Positions 33,248-43,535 of a stretch of DNA of 64,000 bases are shown here, piece by piece. The translations under genes were made by a program, and so were the position numbers. The DNA is from Nemertoderma westbladi (lineage: Eukaryota; Xenacoelomorpha; Nemertodermatida; Nemertodermatidae). The stretch covers positions 1 through 64,000 of the forward strand of contig JAUCBJ010007486.1 in the NCBI GenBank assembly GCA_032718475.1, written 5' to 3'. The notes under the pieces are model-generated. The model worked only from the letters and a program-made list of their open reading frames with translations, searched no databases and was not told the origin of the DNA. Every line of letters begins with the position of its first letter. Position 1 is the first letter of the stretch.

Positions 33248-34891
33248 GTTTTGGTCCAACTTTCTCAAAGCTCTGGTTATATCGTTCCGTGCACCCACAA
33301 AGTTTGTCCCTTGGTCGCAATAAATGGATTTGACCAATCCACGTCTAGCGATAAATCGCCGTAAGGCTAGGATAAAGGCATTGGTGGTCAAATCTGTCAC
33401 ACGCTCTATATGGACAGCTCTGCTGGCCATGCAAGTGAAGATCAATCCCCAACGTTTTACCTGTACCCTTCCGCGTTTTGCGATTATGGGTCCAAAACAG
33501 TCTATCCCTGTCTCAGTGAAAGGGGGTCTAAATGCCTGTAATCTCGCTAGTGGTAGTTCACTCATTTCTTGGTGTCCTATCCTCGCGTGCACCTTCTTAC
33601 AAATCATACAGTTCCGTGTTACCGAACTCAGTGCCTTACTAGGTCTAATCAGTACAATCCTCGATCGTAAGTGTGATAGACAGTGGTGTCTACCCACGTG
33701 TTTGAGTTGTACATGTGCGTCCAGTATCATAGCGCGCTGTAATTCATGGTGTTGCGGTATGATGATAGGATACCTAAAGTCTAGTGCAAAGTCGATGTTT
33801 TGGAGTCTGGACTTGTGACAAAGTAAGCCCCGGTAAATAATCGGACTCCAACTCAAAATCGGTGAAGACTTAATCTGTTTACCTTGGTTGATCGCTGTGA
33901 ACTCTCGTGTGAAATATCGCAATTGATAATGTCTAATGATATCAACTTCGCAATGACCAATTTCCTTTAAGGTAAGTCTTCTAGGAAAGTCGCGTTTGCC
34001 TCTGGCATATTGTCTCAAACGTTTGAGCCATGCTAACTTGCGGCACGCGTCAGTCCATGATCTAGTTAGGTTTACTATCCGGTCAACGTAAGTGTTAGTG
34101 ACGTCATCAGGTAAGGTATAGTCGTATTGTGGATACTTGTCTGGACTTGGTAGGCCCACGGGCCTTCCGGTGGGTTTGTCTGAGTCCTCAAGTACGTCAA
34201 TCTTTACGGTCTTACCTTTACCGTCCGCTCCTAGTGTGTCGACTGGCAGTAACGGTTTCAACTCTACAGTGTCAGTGTGTTCCTGTGAGCCTGTAAGCTT
34301 CCTAACCTTAGTCACACGTTTACCTGTAGGTGGTAAGTCAAGTACCTTCTTTGAGCGGAGTGTGATTGCTGTGGCCACACCTTTGTCGTCCAAAGAAGTC
34401 AAATCCGGTAAGTCTCTAAATTTCCGCTCCAATGGGTCTTCTAGTGGAGTGTCTAGTAGACAGTCTGGTGAAGCGTCCGGTGAACAGTCTGGTGAGACGT
34501 CTGGTGAGACATAGCGCGGAACTTCCAGCGAAATGTCCTGTCGTCGGTCCCAAGGTCTGTCTGGCGTAACTTCTATCAGAAAGTCTGGTCCAAAGTCTGG
34601 TCTAAAGTCTGGTGGACAGTCTGTCGAGATGTCTGGTGGAAAGTCTGGTGAGACGTCTGGTAGACATTCTGTCGAGAGTTCCATCAAACAATCTGGCGAA
34701 CAATCCGGAGAACAATCTGGTGTCACTTCTGGTGAATAATCTGGCGAGTAATCTGGTGAACAATCCGGCGAAATGTCTGGTGAAATCTCCCGCGGAACAT
34801 CCGGTGAAAGATTCGTACAAGCGTCTGGTCGAGTGTCTGGTGAGATGTCTGGCGTAATGTCAGGTCTGGCGTCCAGGTCATCAGATTTCAT
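33248..34891 (-). pseudogene. Element II integrase N-terminal part with Pro-Asp repeat linker
   Basis: The frame starts MKSDDLDARPD and has about 150 residues dominated by S-P-D/T-P-D/P-P-D tetrad repeats (34450-34860). Then follows a linker, an H2C2 zinc-binding domain (HHELQRAMILDAH…HHCLSH…CMICKK) and the integrase core with TGIDCFGPI and IYCDQGTNF, the first two catalytic Asp. The chain is cut at 33247 by Element I; the Glu-containing rest is at 20475-21136. Integrase inserts the element's DNA into chromosomes. The frame continues open from the integrase core upstream only to 34891; RNase H ends in another frame at 35009. The repeat is unusual for BEL/Pao. Confidence 0.87.
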
Positions 34892-35008
34892 CCGTCCTTG
34901 TTTCCTCTTGACCTTGGCGTTGGCTTTCGCTTTGGACTTGACAACCTTGTCGATTTTTATCTCGGCACCCTCTGGTATGGTGTTGGTTGTCGCGTCGAAT
35001 AACAGTGG

Positions 35009-37093
35009 CTATTCATCTGATGGTCGCTGTAGGAAATCGGGTCCTCTAAACCAAAAGGATTTATTGTCCGGTTTACAAAAGACAAGCGGTTGCATCCCCC
35101 GTGACGCGATGTCAGCTGGGTTCAGCTTCCCTGGACCGTGACGCCAATCTTGTTTGAGCGACCGGTCTAATATTTCAGCCCGTCTGTTGGCTACGAAAGT
35201 CTTGAACTCAAATGCTTCGTTGTTTATGTACCAAAGTACCAACGTCGCATCCGTCCAATATGTGACCTTCAAGTTAGCCTCCAGCTCGCGTTGAACTAGA
35301 CTGACAATATCAGTGGATATCGTCCCGGCTTGCAGCTCCCCACGAGGTACAGTCATATACTTCAACGGCATTGTTCTAGCCCTAGAAGTAACGAGAGACA
35401 CATCGTAGCTGTCCGATGTCACTTGTCGTCTAAGGTACAAAGTAACCCCCAATCCATCCTTGCTAGCGTCACTAAAGCTGTGAAGCTCTAAATCGGCTGG
35501 AAAGGTGGTTTGCAAAGGAAAGTATACCCTCGGTATGGTATAGTCTTGTAGGAACATCAGTTGGGCTTCCCAGTCCCTCCATCGCTCAGCTAACTTTTCT
35601 GGGATGGGATCGTCCCATTCCAGTCCGGCTTGCCAAATGCTGCGGAGTATGATCCTAGCATGTAGGATCACTGGACTAATGAAACACAATGGGTCATACA
35701 ATCGACTCATGGTCGATAAGCAAGTCCTCTTAGTGAGAGGTCTAGTCTGGTCGTTGGACCTTACACGTACCCTAAAATTGTCGGTGTTAGGGTCCCAACT
35801 AAGTCCTAATACTTTGGTCGTCGGCAGAGGTTCTAGGTCTAAGTCTAAATCACCTCCACTGCGATCCGTCGGGTCAAATGAGTTCACCAGTTCGGGTTCG
35901 TTGGAAGCGAACTTCGTCAGGTGGAATCCGCCCTCAGCGAGACAATCCTGGAGTTGGTGTGCTACGGTTGTAGCGCGCTCCAAGGTGTCACAACTCTTGA
36001 GGCCGTCATCCACGTAGAAATCTCGTTCCACTGTCCGAACTACTTCTGGATCAAATTGGTCTCGTCTGTCCAATGCGGTCTGCTTTAAGGCGTACATGGT
36101 GCAGTTGGGGCTGTCCCTGGCTCCAAATACTCTTACCTGCATTTGGTAAGTTTCTGGCGGAAGTTCTAAGTTTCCGTCCGGATACCAAAGAAACCTCAAG
36201 CTGTCCCTGTCCCGCTCCAAAGCCTTAACCTGGTGAAACATGGCCTCTACGTCACAGGTGAAAGCCACTTTGCGTTGTCTAAAACGCATTAGGACTCCCA
36301 TGAGGTAATTGTTCATATTCGGCCCGTCCATCAGTTCGCTGTTCATAGACATCCCTTGGTAAAGCGCAGCGCAGTCGTTGACTACACGCACCTTGCCAGG
36401 TTTGTCCGGGTGTCGAACAAAATGATGTGGCAGGTAATATGTCTGGTCTGTGGTTACCTCGGGATTTAACATCCTAATGGCGTATCCCTTTTGGAGATAC
36501 GTCTGAAGTTGTGCATTGTATTGCATATGGGCCGTCTCGTCTCGCAACAATCACTGCCTTATTGATTTGAGTCGCCTCAAAGCAAGCGGGTAATTGTTAA
36601 CGAGTTTAGGTTGTCCATTGCGCCACAACATACCAACCTCATAGTGGCCATTCGCGGTCTGGCGAATGGTATCTCTCATAATATTTAATGACCGTTTTTC
36701 CTGTTCTGACATAGCGGTCTCGTAACTACCGGGTTCTGCTGAGTCCTGTTCCAACCATTGAATGGTCCGTTCAGTCAGCAGTCGGTCTAGCGCTGCTTGC
36801 ACTGCGCCCTGGTCCTCGTCCACGTCTTCGTCCGCTGCGGTGGCTAGTGTCAATGCGTCTGGTAGGCTCGCAAGCCTTCCGGTGTCACTAGTCGGCGTCG
36901 AATCGTCGTGCGGCGGTTTGACAACTTCTTGATCTATCGGTAGGCTCGCAAGCCTTCCAAGATCAACGACCGGTGTCGAAGCCTGGTGGGTGGGGTCAAT
37001 GACCTTTGGATTTTTCGGTAGGCTCGCAAGCCTTCCAAAATCCTCGTTCATCGAGTCATCCACAGCAACAACCCTTTGGTCTTCGGTAGTCAA
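35009..37093 (-). pseudogene. pol: Element II reverse transcriptase and RNase H
   Basis: Two abutting stretches of one frame separated by a single TGA at 36551-36553. The N-terminal part (37093-36554) carries three GRLASLP heptads, each encoded by a hairpin motif copy, and an acidic linker, ending NNYPLALRRLKSIRQ. The rest begins LLRDETAHMQY, with RT blocks YYLPHHFV, VRVVNDCAA, FTCDVEAMFHQV (first catalytic Asp), FGARDSPNC and DFYVDDGLKS (YVDD box), then RNase H (LHSFSDASKDGLGV) and ADIASRGM. All RT catalytic residues seen are intact; the one stop blocks or limits translation unless read through. Confidence 0.88.
36861..37036. repeat. Element II hairpin motif, copies 3-5 (in pol)
   Basis: GGTAGGCTCGCAAGCCTTCC at 36861-36880, 36939-36958 and 37017-37036, exactly 78 bp apart. 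On the minus strand each reads GRLASLP in the pol frame. The regular spacing suggests tandem duplication of a 78-bp segment followed by divergence of the spacers. Confidence 0.88.
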
Positions 37094-37181
37094 TACAACC
37101 TGGTTTACTGCAAGTAGTTGTAAGTCAGAGGTCCGTGTGGTCGTGTCCAGATCAGTTACGTCAGTATCGGTGGCGTCTGCG

Positions 37182-38486
37182 TTAGCGACGCAAGTCTGTC
37201 GTAGTGCCGTCCGTACAATTGGACCACAGGGAGTGTGAAGGAGAGTTATCTATCGTAGTAGTCAATAAACTACATGTACTCAAAACATCGTCCTCCTGGT
37301 CACTTACCTCTAGTGAACGTATTGGTGCTCTAGTATACCAACCTATGGGAGTTCTACATGCGTAGGGGTTGCCCGCTGTAATAACAGATGGGCGTGTCTC
37401 CCATACCTGATGTAAGTTAAACTGGTCTGTCCCAATTAACATCGCAATGGAACGATAATTAACAGGACATTCCGGTATTCCAAGGTGTCGGAAATACTTA
37501 CGATCTTCCGGTGATTGCTCTGGCACAGGGCCGAGCAAGTTACTAAAGTCCTTCGTAGCTGCAAAGGTCAAATTTCTTACCGGAAGTAATGAGCGCTCCT
37601 CCTTGCTGTGTTCCGCTTTGGAAAGAAGAGTGTCTAAGGTTAGTTTTACTCTTGTCACAGGGATCGCTCTCTTACCATGCATGCTGCTTACAGTATACTG
37701 AGCAGTCTTACCTTGACTCATGTCCGTAACCACGTCGGCTACTTGTTCGTCGACATAACTATGCGATGACGCAGAGTCTAGGATAGCGTATATACGCTTG
37801 CTCCCTCGGGTTCCGGTAATCTTTATAGGAACCACGCTAAACCCTTTCAATTGGTTCTGTGTGAGGAGCGTTACCGATGGTTGTTCCTCACCCGCATGCA
37901 CGTAGAAAGTATCGTCTTCCTCCTCGTCCTCGTCCGATGATCCTGACTGATCCATACAGTCCGCGTAAAACGTACGGATCTCGCGCGGCGCACGCTCCTT
38001 ATATAATGCGTCGCATCTAGCCGCTTTATCTGGATGCTCTCGTCGAAAGCGTCTGGTCGGAGTATGACTAGTAGTGTGAAGTAACGCGTCATGGTTACGT
38101 CCACACAGAGGACATGTATCGTCGCTCGGGCAATCCTTCCGGACGTGTCCTGGCTTCGTACATCTCCAGCAAGAATCTAAAGATCGGATTTGGAGTCTCC
38201 TCTCCTCGATTCCCAACTCTTTAAAGGCGCGACATCCACGAAGTTTATGTCCGCTATGGTTTCTGCCGTTCCGCTCGCAGTATGAGCATCCCACAAAGTC
38301 CGCCGGCAACTGTTGTCGTGGCTGCGTGGTGCCGATAGGCGTCAGAACTTTAGAAGTCTCAGTAGGGGTGGCGTAGGTAACGGCTTTCGCGTTCGTCGGA
38401 AACGGTTTAGTCCGATTCGGCGCAGAAATAGCTATCCCTTCTGCCGCGATATGATGATCAGTATAGTTCGATCGGGTCTCGATCAC
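37182..38486 (-). pseudogene. Element II zinc-knuckle and aspartic protease region
   Basis: The minus-strand frame contains CSYCERNGRNHSGHKLRGC, CWRCTKPGHVRKDC and CPLCGRNHDALLH, followed by an acidic stretch (SSDEDEEEDD) and a DUF1758-type aspartic protease: IYAILDSASSHSYVDEQVAD, where DSA is the catalytic triad. Protease matures Gag-Pol. The frame is joined to gag upstream (38666) and to pol downstream (37093) only through frame changes near 38500-38660 and 37180. One or both may be mutations, as BEL/Pao proteins are usually one long frame. Confidence 0.82.
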
Positions 38487-39550
38487 GGCCTCCCGCGAAA
38501 TCAGTTGATAGACGTCAGTGAGTTTTAATAGCCCGCCGGCCTCTTCACGCTGGTACTCGATGCGACGCCATTCTCGTCGGAGTCGATGATGAAGTCGACC
38601 GATTATCCTGATGAGAACTGTCGGTGCGTTAGCGTACTCGAGTTGTCCAATGGACCGTAAAGTCCCTATAGCGTTTTTATTTCGTCCGCGAGTCGTAGAA
38701 GATCGATCGGTTTCGAAATGCTGCCTCCTCTACAGAGGTCTTCGATAATGGATTTAGCCATGGCGACGTTACCTCCGTAAATCGAATATAAACGGTCGTA
38801 CGCCAACTCAAAGGCATCGGGAACACCAATGAAGGTTTCCGCTAATCGTTTCGGCTCACCAGACAGGACTAGGAGCAAGTAATTAAACTTCTCCGTCGAG
38901 GTGAAAGCACACTTAGCGATCTGGGACTCTACGTAGTCTACCAGTGTGCGCCAGTGTTTCGCGTTGCCAGAGAACTTCGGCGGTTGCTGTGCCGGTAATC
39001 CGTGTCTAGCCGCGAATTTCGCAATCTCGCTAACCAAATCCAACTGTCCACGTCCCTGTTCGGTGGCGTCGTCCAGTCGCTCCCTTCCGCGCGTTGTTCG
39101 TCGGTAGGAATTATTAACGGGATCTTCTTCTCGATGGTTCGGAGTCTGTCTAGTCTCCTGTTCTCTCCTTGGTGATCGATGTTGTCTAGGTTGTTCTAAC
39201 TCCACGCTGGTTCGTGATCGATCCGACGGTTGTGTTTCGAGTCGTTCTTCGATTTGAGCTAGTCGGTCCGCCATCTCGGTGAACTGTTTGGCGTTAATCG
39301 CTTCCGCTGGTTGCAACGTGGGTTTCTGCAAAGGTGTTTCTCGTGGTGGATTGTCGATGTATGGGTTCGTTGATCATTCCTCCCGTTTGTAATCAGCCGC
39401 CGCTCCAGTACGGAATATTTCCCATTCCGTCGACTCCGAATCGCTGGATGAATCGCTGTCATCCGGATAAGGTGGTTGGCGGGTTCGCGTACGGCGTATT
39501 ACTCTTGGTCGAGTTCGTTGTGGTCTGGGATCTACGGCTCTCCGTTGTTC

Positions 39551-39663
39551 GGTAGGATCGCAAGCCTTCCACGAAGTCGTAGGTCTCGTTGAACTCGGTT
39601 CGATCCTGTGGGTATTACCCACATCCGTCGTCCTTCGTTGTTCGGTAGGCACGCAAGCCTTCC
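39551..39663. repeat. Element II hairpin motif, copies 6-7 (in gag)
   Basis: GGTAGGATCGCAAGCCTTCC at 39551-39570 and GGTAGGCACGCAAGCCTTCC at 39644-39663, 93 bp apart. Both are followed by ACGAAGTCGTAGGTCTCG, so a 93-bp unit was duplicated. In gag they read as TSWKAC(D/V)PTEQR, a different frame from the pol copies. Confidence 0.85.
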
Positions 39664-40746
39664 ACGAAGTCGTAGGTCTCGATAAACACTGTGTGAGGGG
39701 TCTAGTAAAAACATCGGAGTTAAGTGCTACTGTAGGTTTATAAATGACTGGGTTCGCGCCGCACGTTACAGGTTTAACTTGTAATGGTTTACTCACCTGT
39801 TTTACTGTCATAAACGCAGGTTCGTCTCTCTCTACTAGTAAACTACGGCTTACAGTAGGTGGACTACTTATCTTACCTGCGAGAATCGGCGATGAAGTCG
39901 CTCGTGGCTGCGGAATTGATTCCGACATAACAAACCTATTCGCTTGCACGGGTGATATTTCCTTCGGTTTTGCAACCATAACCGGTGTTACTGGAGTCAT
40001 GGGTTTGAGCATAGGAATAACTTGGGGAAAACGTTTACAGTAATCCTCGACGAACGCCTCTCCTCGATCTATCGCTCCCACACTTCCTTCCTCGATTCGC
40101 TTCTGAATTCCGCGATATCGAGTCTCCATGCGATCCAGGGCAGACAAGTCGTGTCCAGCTCGAGACCTTATAGATCTATCTCTCGCGTCGAGTTCGAGGT
40201 CCTCTTGCGCGTTCGCCGCCTCGCGCGATCTATGATTTAGTTTGAACTGGAGCTGCATCTCCCTTTCGCGTCGATCTGCTATCTGTTGTTGCGCTGCTCA
40301 TTCCGCTTCCTGTATAGCTAAACGAGCGTTTATTTGTCGCGCCTCCAACTTGGCACGAGCGTCGGATGCTGCTTTCTTCCATGCAAACTCAGCTGCGTTT
40401 ACTGCCGCAACTCGTGCTAACTCATCGGCTGCCGCCGCCCGTCGTGCTAACTCGTCGGCTGCTGCCGCTGCGGCCGCTTCTCGCGCTAAGTCCTCTTCCA
40501 GTCTCCGCATTTCTGAAGCTTCAAATTCGGCTTGAGCCTGGAGTTTCGTAAAGTTTGCTACATCGTCTCTACGCTGTCTTTCTCCTTCAGCCGCAATCTG
40601 TGCCAACTGCCGTTGCGTTTCTTCCTCAGTGACTTGTTGTCGGCGTGCGACCTCCTGTTGTTGTCGAGTAATTACAGACGCTGTCCTACTAACGTCGCCA
40701 ACGTCGCTCCGTACACTAACGAACGATCTATCCAGTGGTGGAATTT

Positions 40747-40766
40747 GGTAGGCTCGCGAGCCTTCC
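40747..40766. repeat. Element II hairpin motif, copy 8 (in gag)
   Basis: GGTAGGCTCGCGAGCCTTCC, a one-base variant that makes the centre AGGCTCGCGAGCCT a perfect 14-bp palindrome. It reads TEGSRAYQ in gag, a third translation of the motif. Confidence 0.85.
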
Positions 40767-41617
40767 GTAGTAAGAACTTCCGTCGTCCCTCGCGGTTCGA
40801 CTTCCGGTTCTTCGATCGGTACGCCGCATCTACGAAGAAAATTGGTGAGCGTCTCTAACCTCCCGTCCAGGCAGTAGAGTTCTTCTTCCTCTTCGGGTTG
40901 TAACAACGCGTCCGAAACTGACTCACCTAGCAGTTAGTCGAACTGCTCCTGTTGAGCCAATCTTATCACCGACTTAAACTGGATAAGGCTTTCTCTCGCA
41001 CTTACCAACTTGTCTATTATCTTTACCTGAGTAAAGTTATCGCCACGCAACTCTGCAAGTTCGTATAAACCTTTAAGTTTATCTACGGAGGCATGTACCC
41101 TCTACCTTCTATCCTTACCTGTAAGGTGTAGAACTCGTATCTCGACATCGGGGTGGTTAACTCGCGTAAAACGCGAAAACCTTCTCCGAGGTTCCGAGTA
41201 ATCTGGGCCATGTGTCCTCCTATACTCCTAATAACGTTCTCCTGGCTTCCAGTCGAACTTACCATGTCCGGTTCCCGCGATCTGGTCAGCAGTATGTGTG
41301 TGCTCTGATTGTCTGCTGTTGTGTTGCAAATACCGGTATTGAATTAGGCCTAATGGCCCCATTTTGAACTCTTTAATTATTGAGATGCGCATCCATATTG
41401 CCATGATCCTGCCCACTGCCTGAGCCATAAACCACTCTACGCTGACTTTAATCAAGTACTCTGTCAGTCTGTACTCGCCTGATACCAGTAATTCGTGGGA
41501 CCTCCGGAACTGGGAATTTTCAAATTGTAGTCTGCCAATCAACCTACAATCAGTGACTGACCTACTCTTCTCGACTTCTGTAGGCTGAATCTGTGGAAAA
41601 GGCAGAAAGGCCTAGTT

Positions 41618-42367
41618 ATGCCTACGTGGAAAGATGTGGGCGAGGAAATCCTCGCCCGTCTTGACGATCTACAACAGGGCCAGTCTGACATAATAAAAGA
41701 CGTTCGCGAATCACGATCTGAAATCGTTGCAGTTTGTTCGAGATTGGATAATCTCGAAACCAACAATCGAGTAATTACCGAGACCAATACAACAATACAG
41801 AGACAACAGGCGGAACTCCATCACGATAACGAAGAGCTTACCTCTTATCAACGACGCCACAACATACTTGTTCATCACCTTCCAGAGGTGGTCAGCCCCG
41901 ACGAAGAGCGTCATCAGCTTATCTCAGAAGTGCTATCCCCTCTAAACCTCTCGATTAGTGACGTTGATTTGTACCACAGGTTAGGTAAAACATCGAAGCC
42001 GACTGGTCCCTCGGCCACACATTCGTCTTCTTTAACAAGCGAGCCACCAAAACCTCGTCTATTAATTATTCGGTTCTACGGCCACAGCGCTCGTATAACT
42101 GCCTTGGTTAATAAGAAAAAGTTGAAGCGTCCTTTATCGATTACGGAACATCTTACCCCCACGGGCTCGAAATTAATTACCCGCGTGCGCGAATTACATC
42201 GGGCTAAGTTAATATTCTCTTACTTCACACGCAATGGATCTGTATTTGTTTGCACCGCGGAGAAATCGATACCAAAGAAGATATGTTCGGATTCTGATGT
42301 TGTGGCTATTCGTGCCCTCCAAGTCAGTCCATCCCATATGGTCAATGAAGGGAACAGGATCAGGTAA
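41618..42367 (+). CDS. CR1-like element ORF1 protein (coiled coil and RNA-binding type)
   Basis: 249 codons. Residues about 5-85 form a coiled coil (EEILARLDDLQQGQSDIIKDVRESRSEI… RQQAELHHDNEEL). Then comes YQRRHNILVHHLPEV, the counterpart of the RRxNLRIxGIPE block of L1-type ORF1 proteins, an RRM-like region ending RLLIIRFYG, and the C-terminal block SITEHLTPTGSKLITRVRELHRAKLIFSYFTRNGSVFV. ORF1p trimers coat the element RNA and act as nucleic acid chaperones. The frame has no break. Confidence 0.8.
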   Translation: MPTWKDVGEEILARLDDLQQGQSDIIKDVRESRSEIVAVCSRLDNLETNNRVITETNTTIQRQQAELHHDNEELTSYQRRHNILVHHLPEVVSPDEERHQLISEVLSPLNLSISDVDLYHRLGKTSKPTGPSATHSSSLTSEPPKPRLLIIRFYGHSARITALVNKKKLKRPLSITEHLTPTGSKLITRVRELHRAKLIFSYFTRNGSVFVCTAEKSIPKKICSDSDVVAIRALQVSPSHMVNEGNRIR

Positions 42368-42799
42368 TTTATCTTACTGGTTTTTTTGTTAAATTGGTAT
42401 GACCCACCAATTTCTTGGGTTTAGCTAACATACTGCTATAATGAATGTTCCGAGCTGTATTTCGACGTTGATGCTTTCCCCAAACATTAAAATCTCTACA
42501 TACTGGTATAAATCTGCATGTCTGTCAGTCCATTTATTTTTCTATTGTAGTCTTACTCATTACTATTAGAGCCTATATAACAGTAACAAGTGAATATGCT
42601 GTTAGTCCGGAAAATTTGAAGTTGCATTTTGGTTTATTTTTCTATTATTGGCTAAGTCTTGATTTATTATTATTTCTTTTTTTGATTTATTTTTATTTCT
42701 TTACCTTCTGGTAATATAGGCTAGAAGGGCTGCGATATATAATGCCAATACTGTACCATTATGTACTAGGGCCTATATCAGTATATCGGTGATATATTA

Positions 42800-43290
42800 A
42801 ACTAATAGGTGTTATACCGTTAGTATGGGCAATAATAGAAGTTTAACCTATGTATTTCTATTTTATATATATATATTCAGGGTACGATATATTATACTAT
42901 CACGGTACAATATGTTGTACTATTACGTGTTATACCGTTAGTATGGGCTTTATATAATAGAAGTTTAAACTATGTATTTCTATTTTATATATATATATTC
43001 AGGGTACGATATATTATACTATCATGGTACAATATGTTGTACTATTACGTGTTATACCGTTAGTATGGGCTTTATATAATAGAAGTTTAAACTATGTATT
43101 TCTATTTTATATATATATATTCAGGGTACGATATATTATACTATCACGGTACAATATGTTGTACTATTACGTGTTATACCGTTAGTATGGGCTTTATATA
43201 ATAGAAGTTTAAACTATGTATTTCTATTTTTTATATATATTCAGGGCACGATATATTATACTAAATACTTTTTATACCGGTGGTTTGGGC
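42800..43290. repeat. Tandem repeat of about 122 bp between ORF1 and ORF2
   Basis: GTTATACCGTTAGTATGGGC starts units at 42811, 42929, 43051 and 43173. Each includes TATTTCTATTTTATATAT and TACGATATATTATACTATCA. The repeat lies in the 1.17-kb spacer between the two ORFs, where it could be an internal promoter, an IRES-like region or simple slippage. No gene otherwise in 42368-43535. Confidence 0.85.
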
Positions 43291-43535
43291 TATATATATA
43301 TATTAGAACCTTATTTAGGACATCAATATGTAATTTGTGTATATAATGCGTATTACGTGTAAAACATTTAATTCTGGTCCACGTTTAGTGTATCATATAT
43401 GACATGTGTTATACCGGATATATACTATAATAGATTATAGGTAGATACCGGTATATACCACATTGGTTGCTGGGGAATGTAATTTGAATTTTAGCGGCCA
43501 CTTAAGATAAATATTGCAACATAACACATTGTATA

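Larger units (their letters stand above)
38666..41265 (-). pseudogene. gag: Element II Gag, main part (frameshifted)
   Basis: Three successive minus-strand frames. At 41265-41083, NLGEGFRVLRELTTPMSRYEF. At 40906-40298, EEEEELYCLDGRLETLTNFLRR and an Ala-rich coiled coil (AREAAAAAAADELARRAAA). At 40258-39374 a Ser/Arg/Pro-rich region, and at 39331-38666 a DUF1759-type capsid block (PPKFSGNAKHWRTLVDYVE… LVLSGEPKRLAETFIG). Breaks near 41085-40910, 40280 and 39360 show decay. Three hairpin motif copies lie in this region in a frame different from pol. The N-terminal start of gag is at 47511, beyond the CR1-like insertion. Confidence 0.78.

Noticed and set aside
34533-34857. Ser/Gly-rich + strand frames
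   Set aside because: Shadows of the Pro-Asp repeat in Element II pol.
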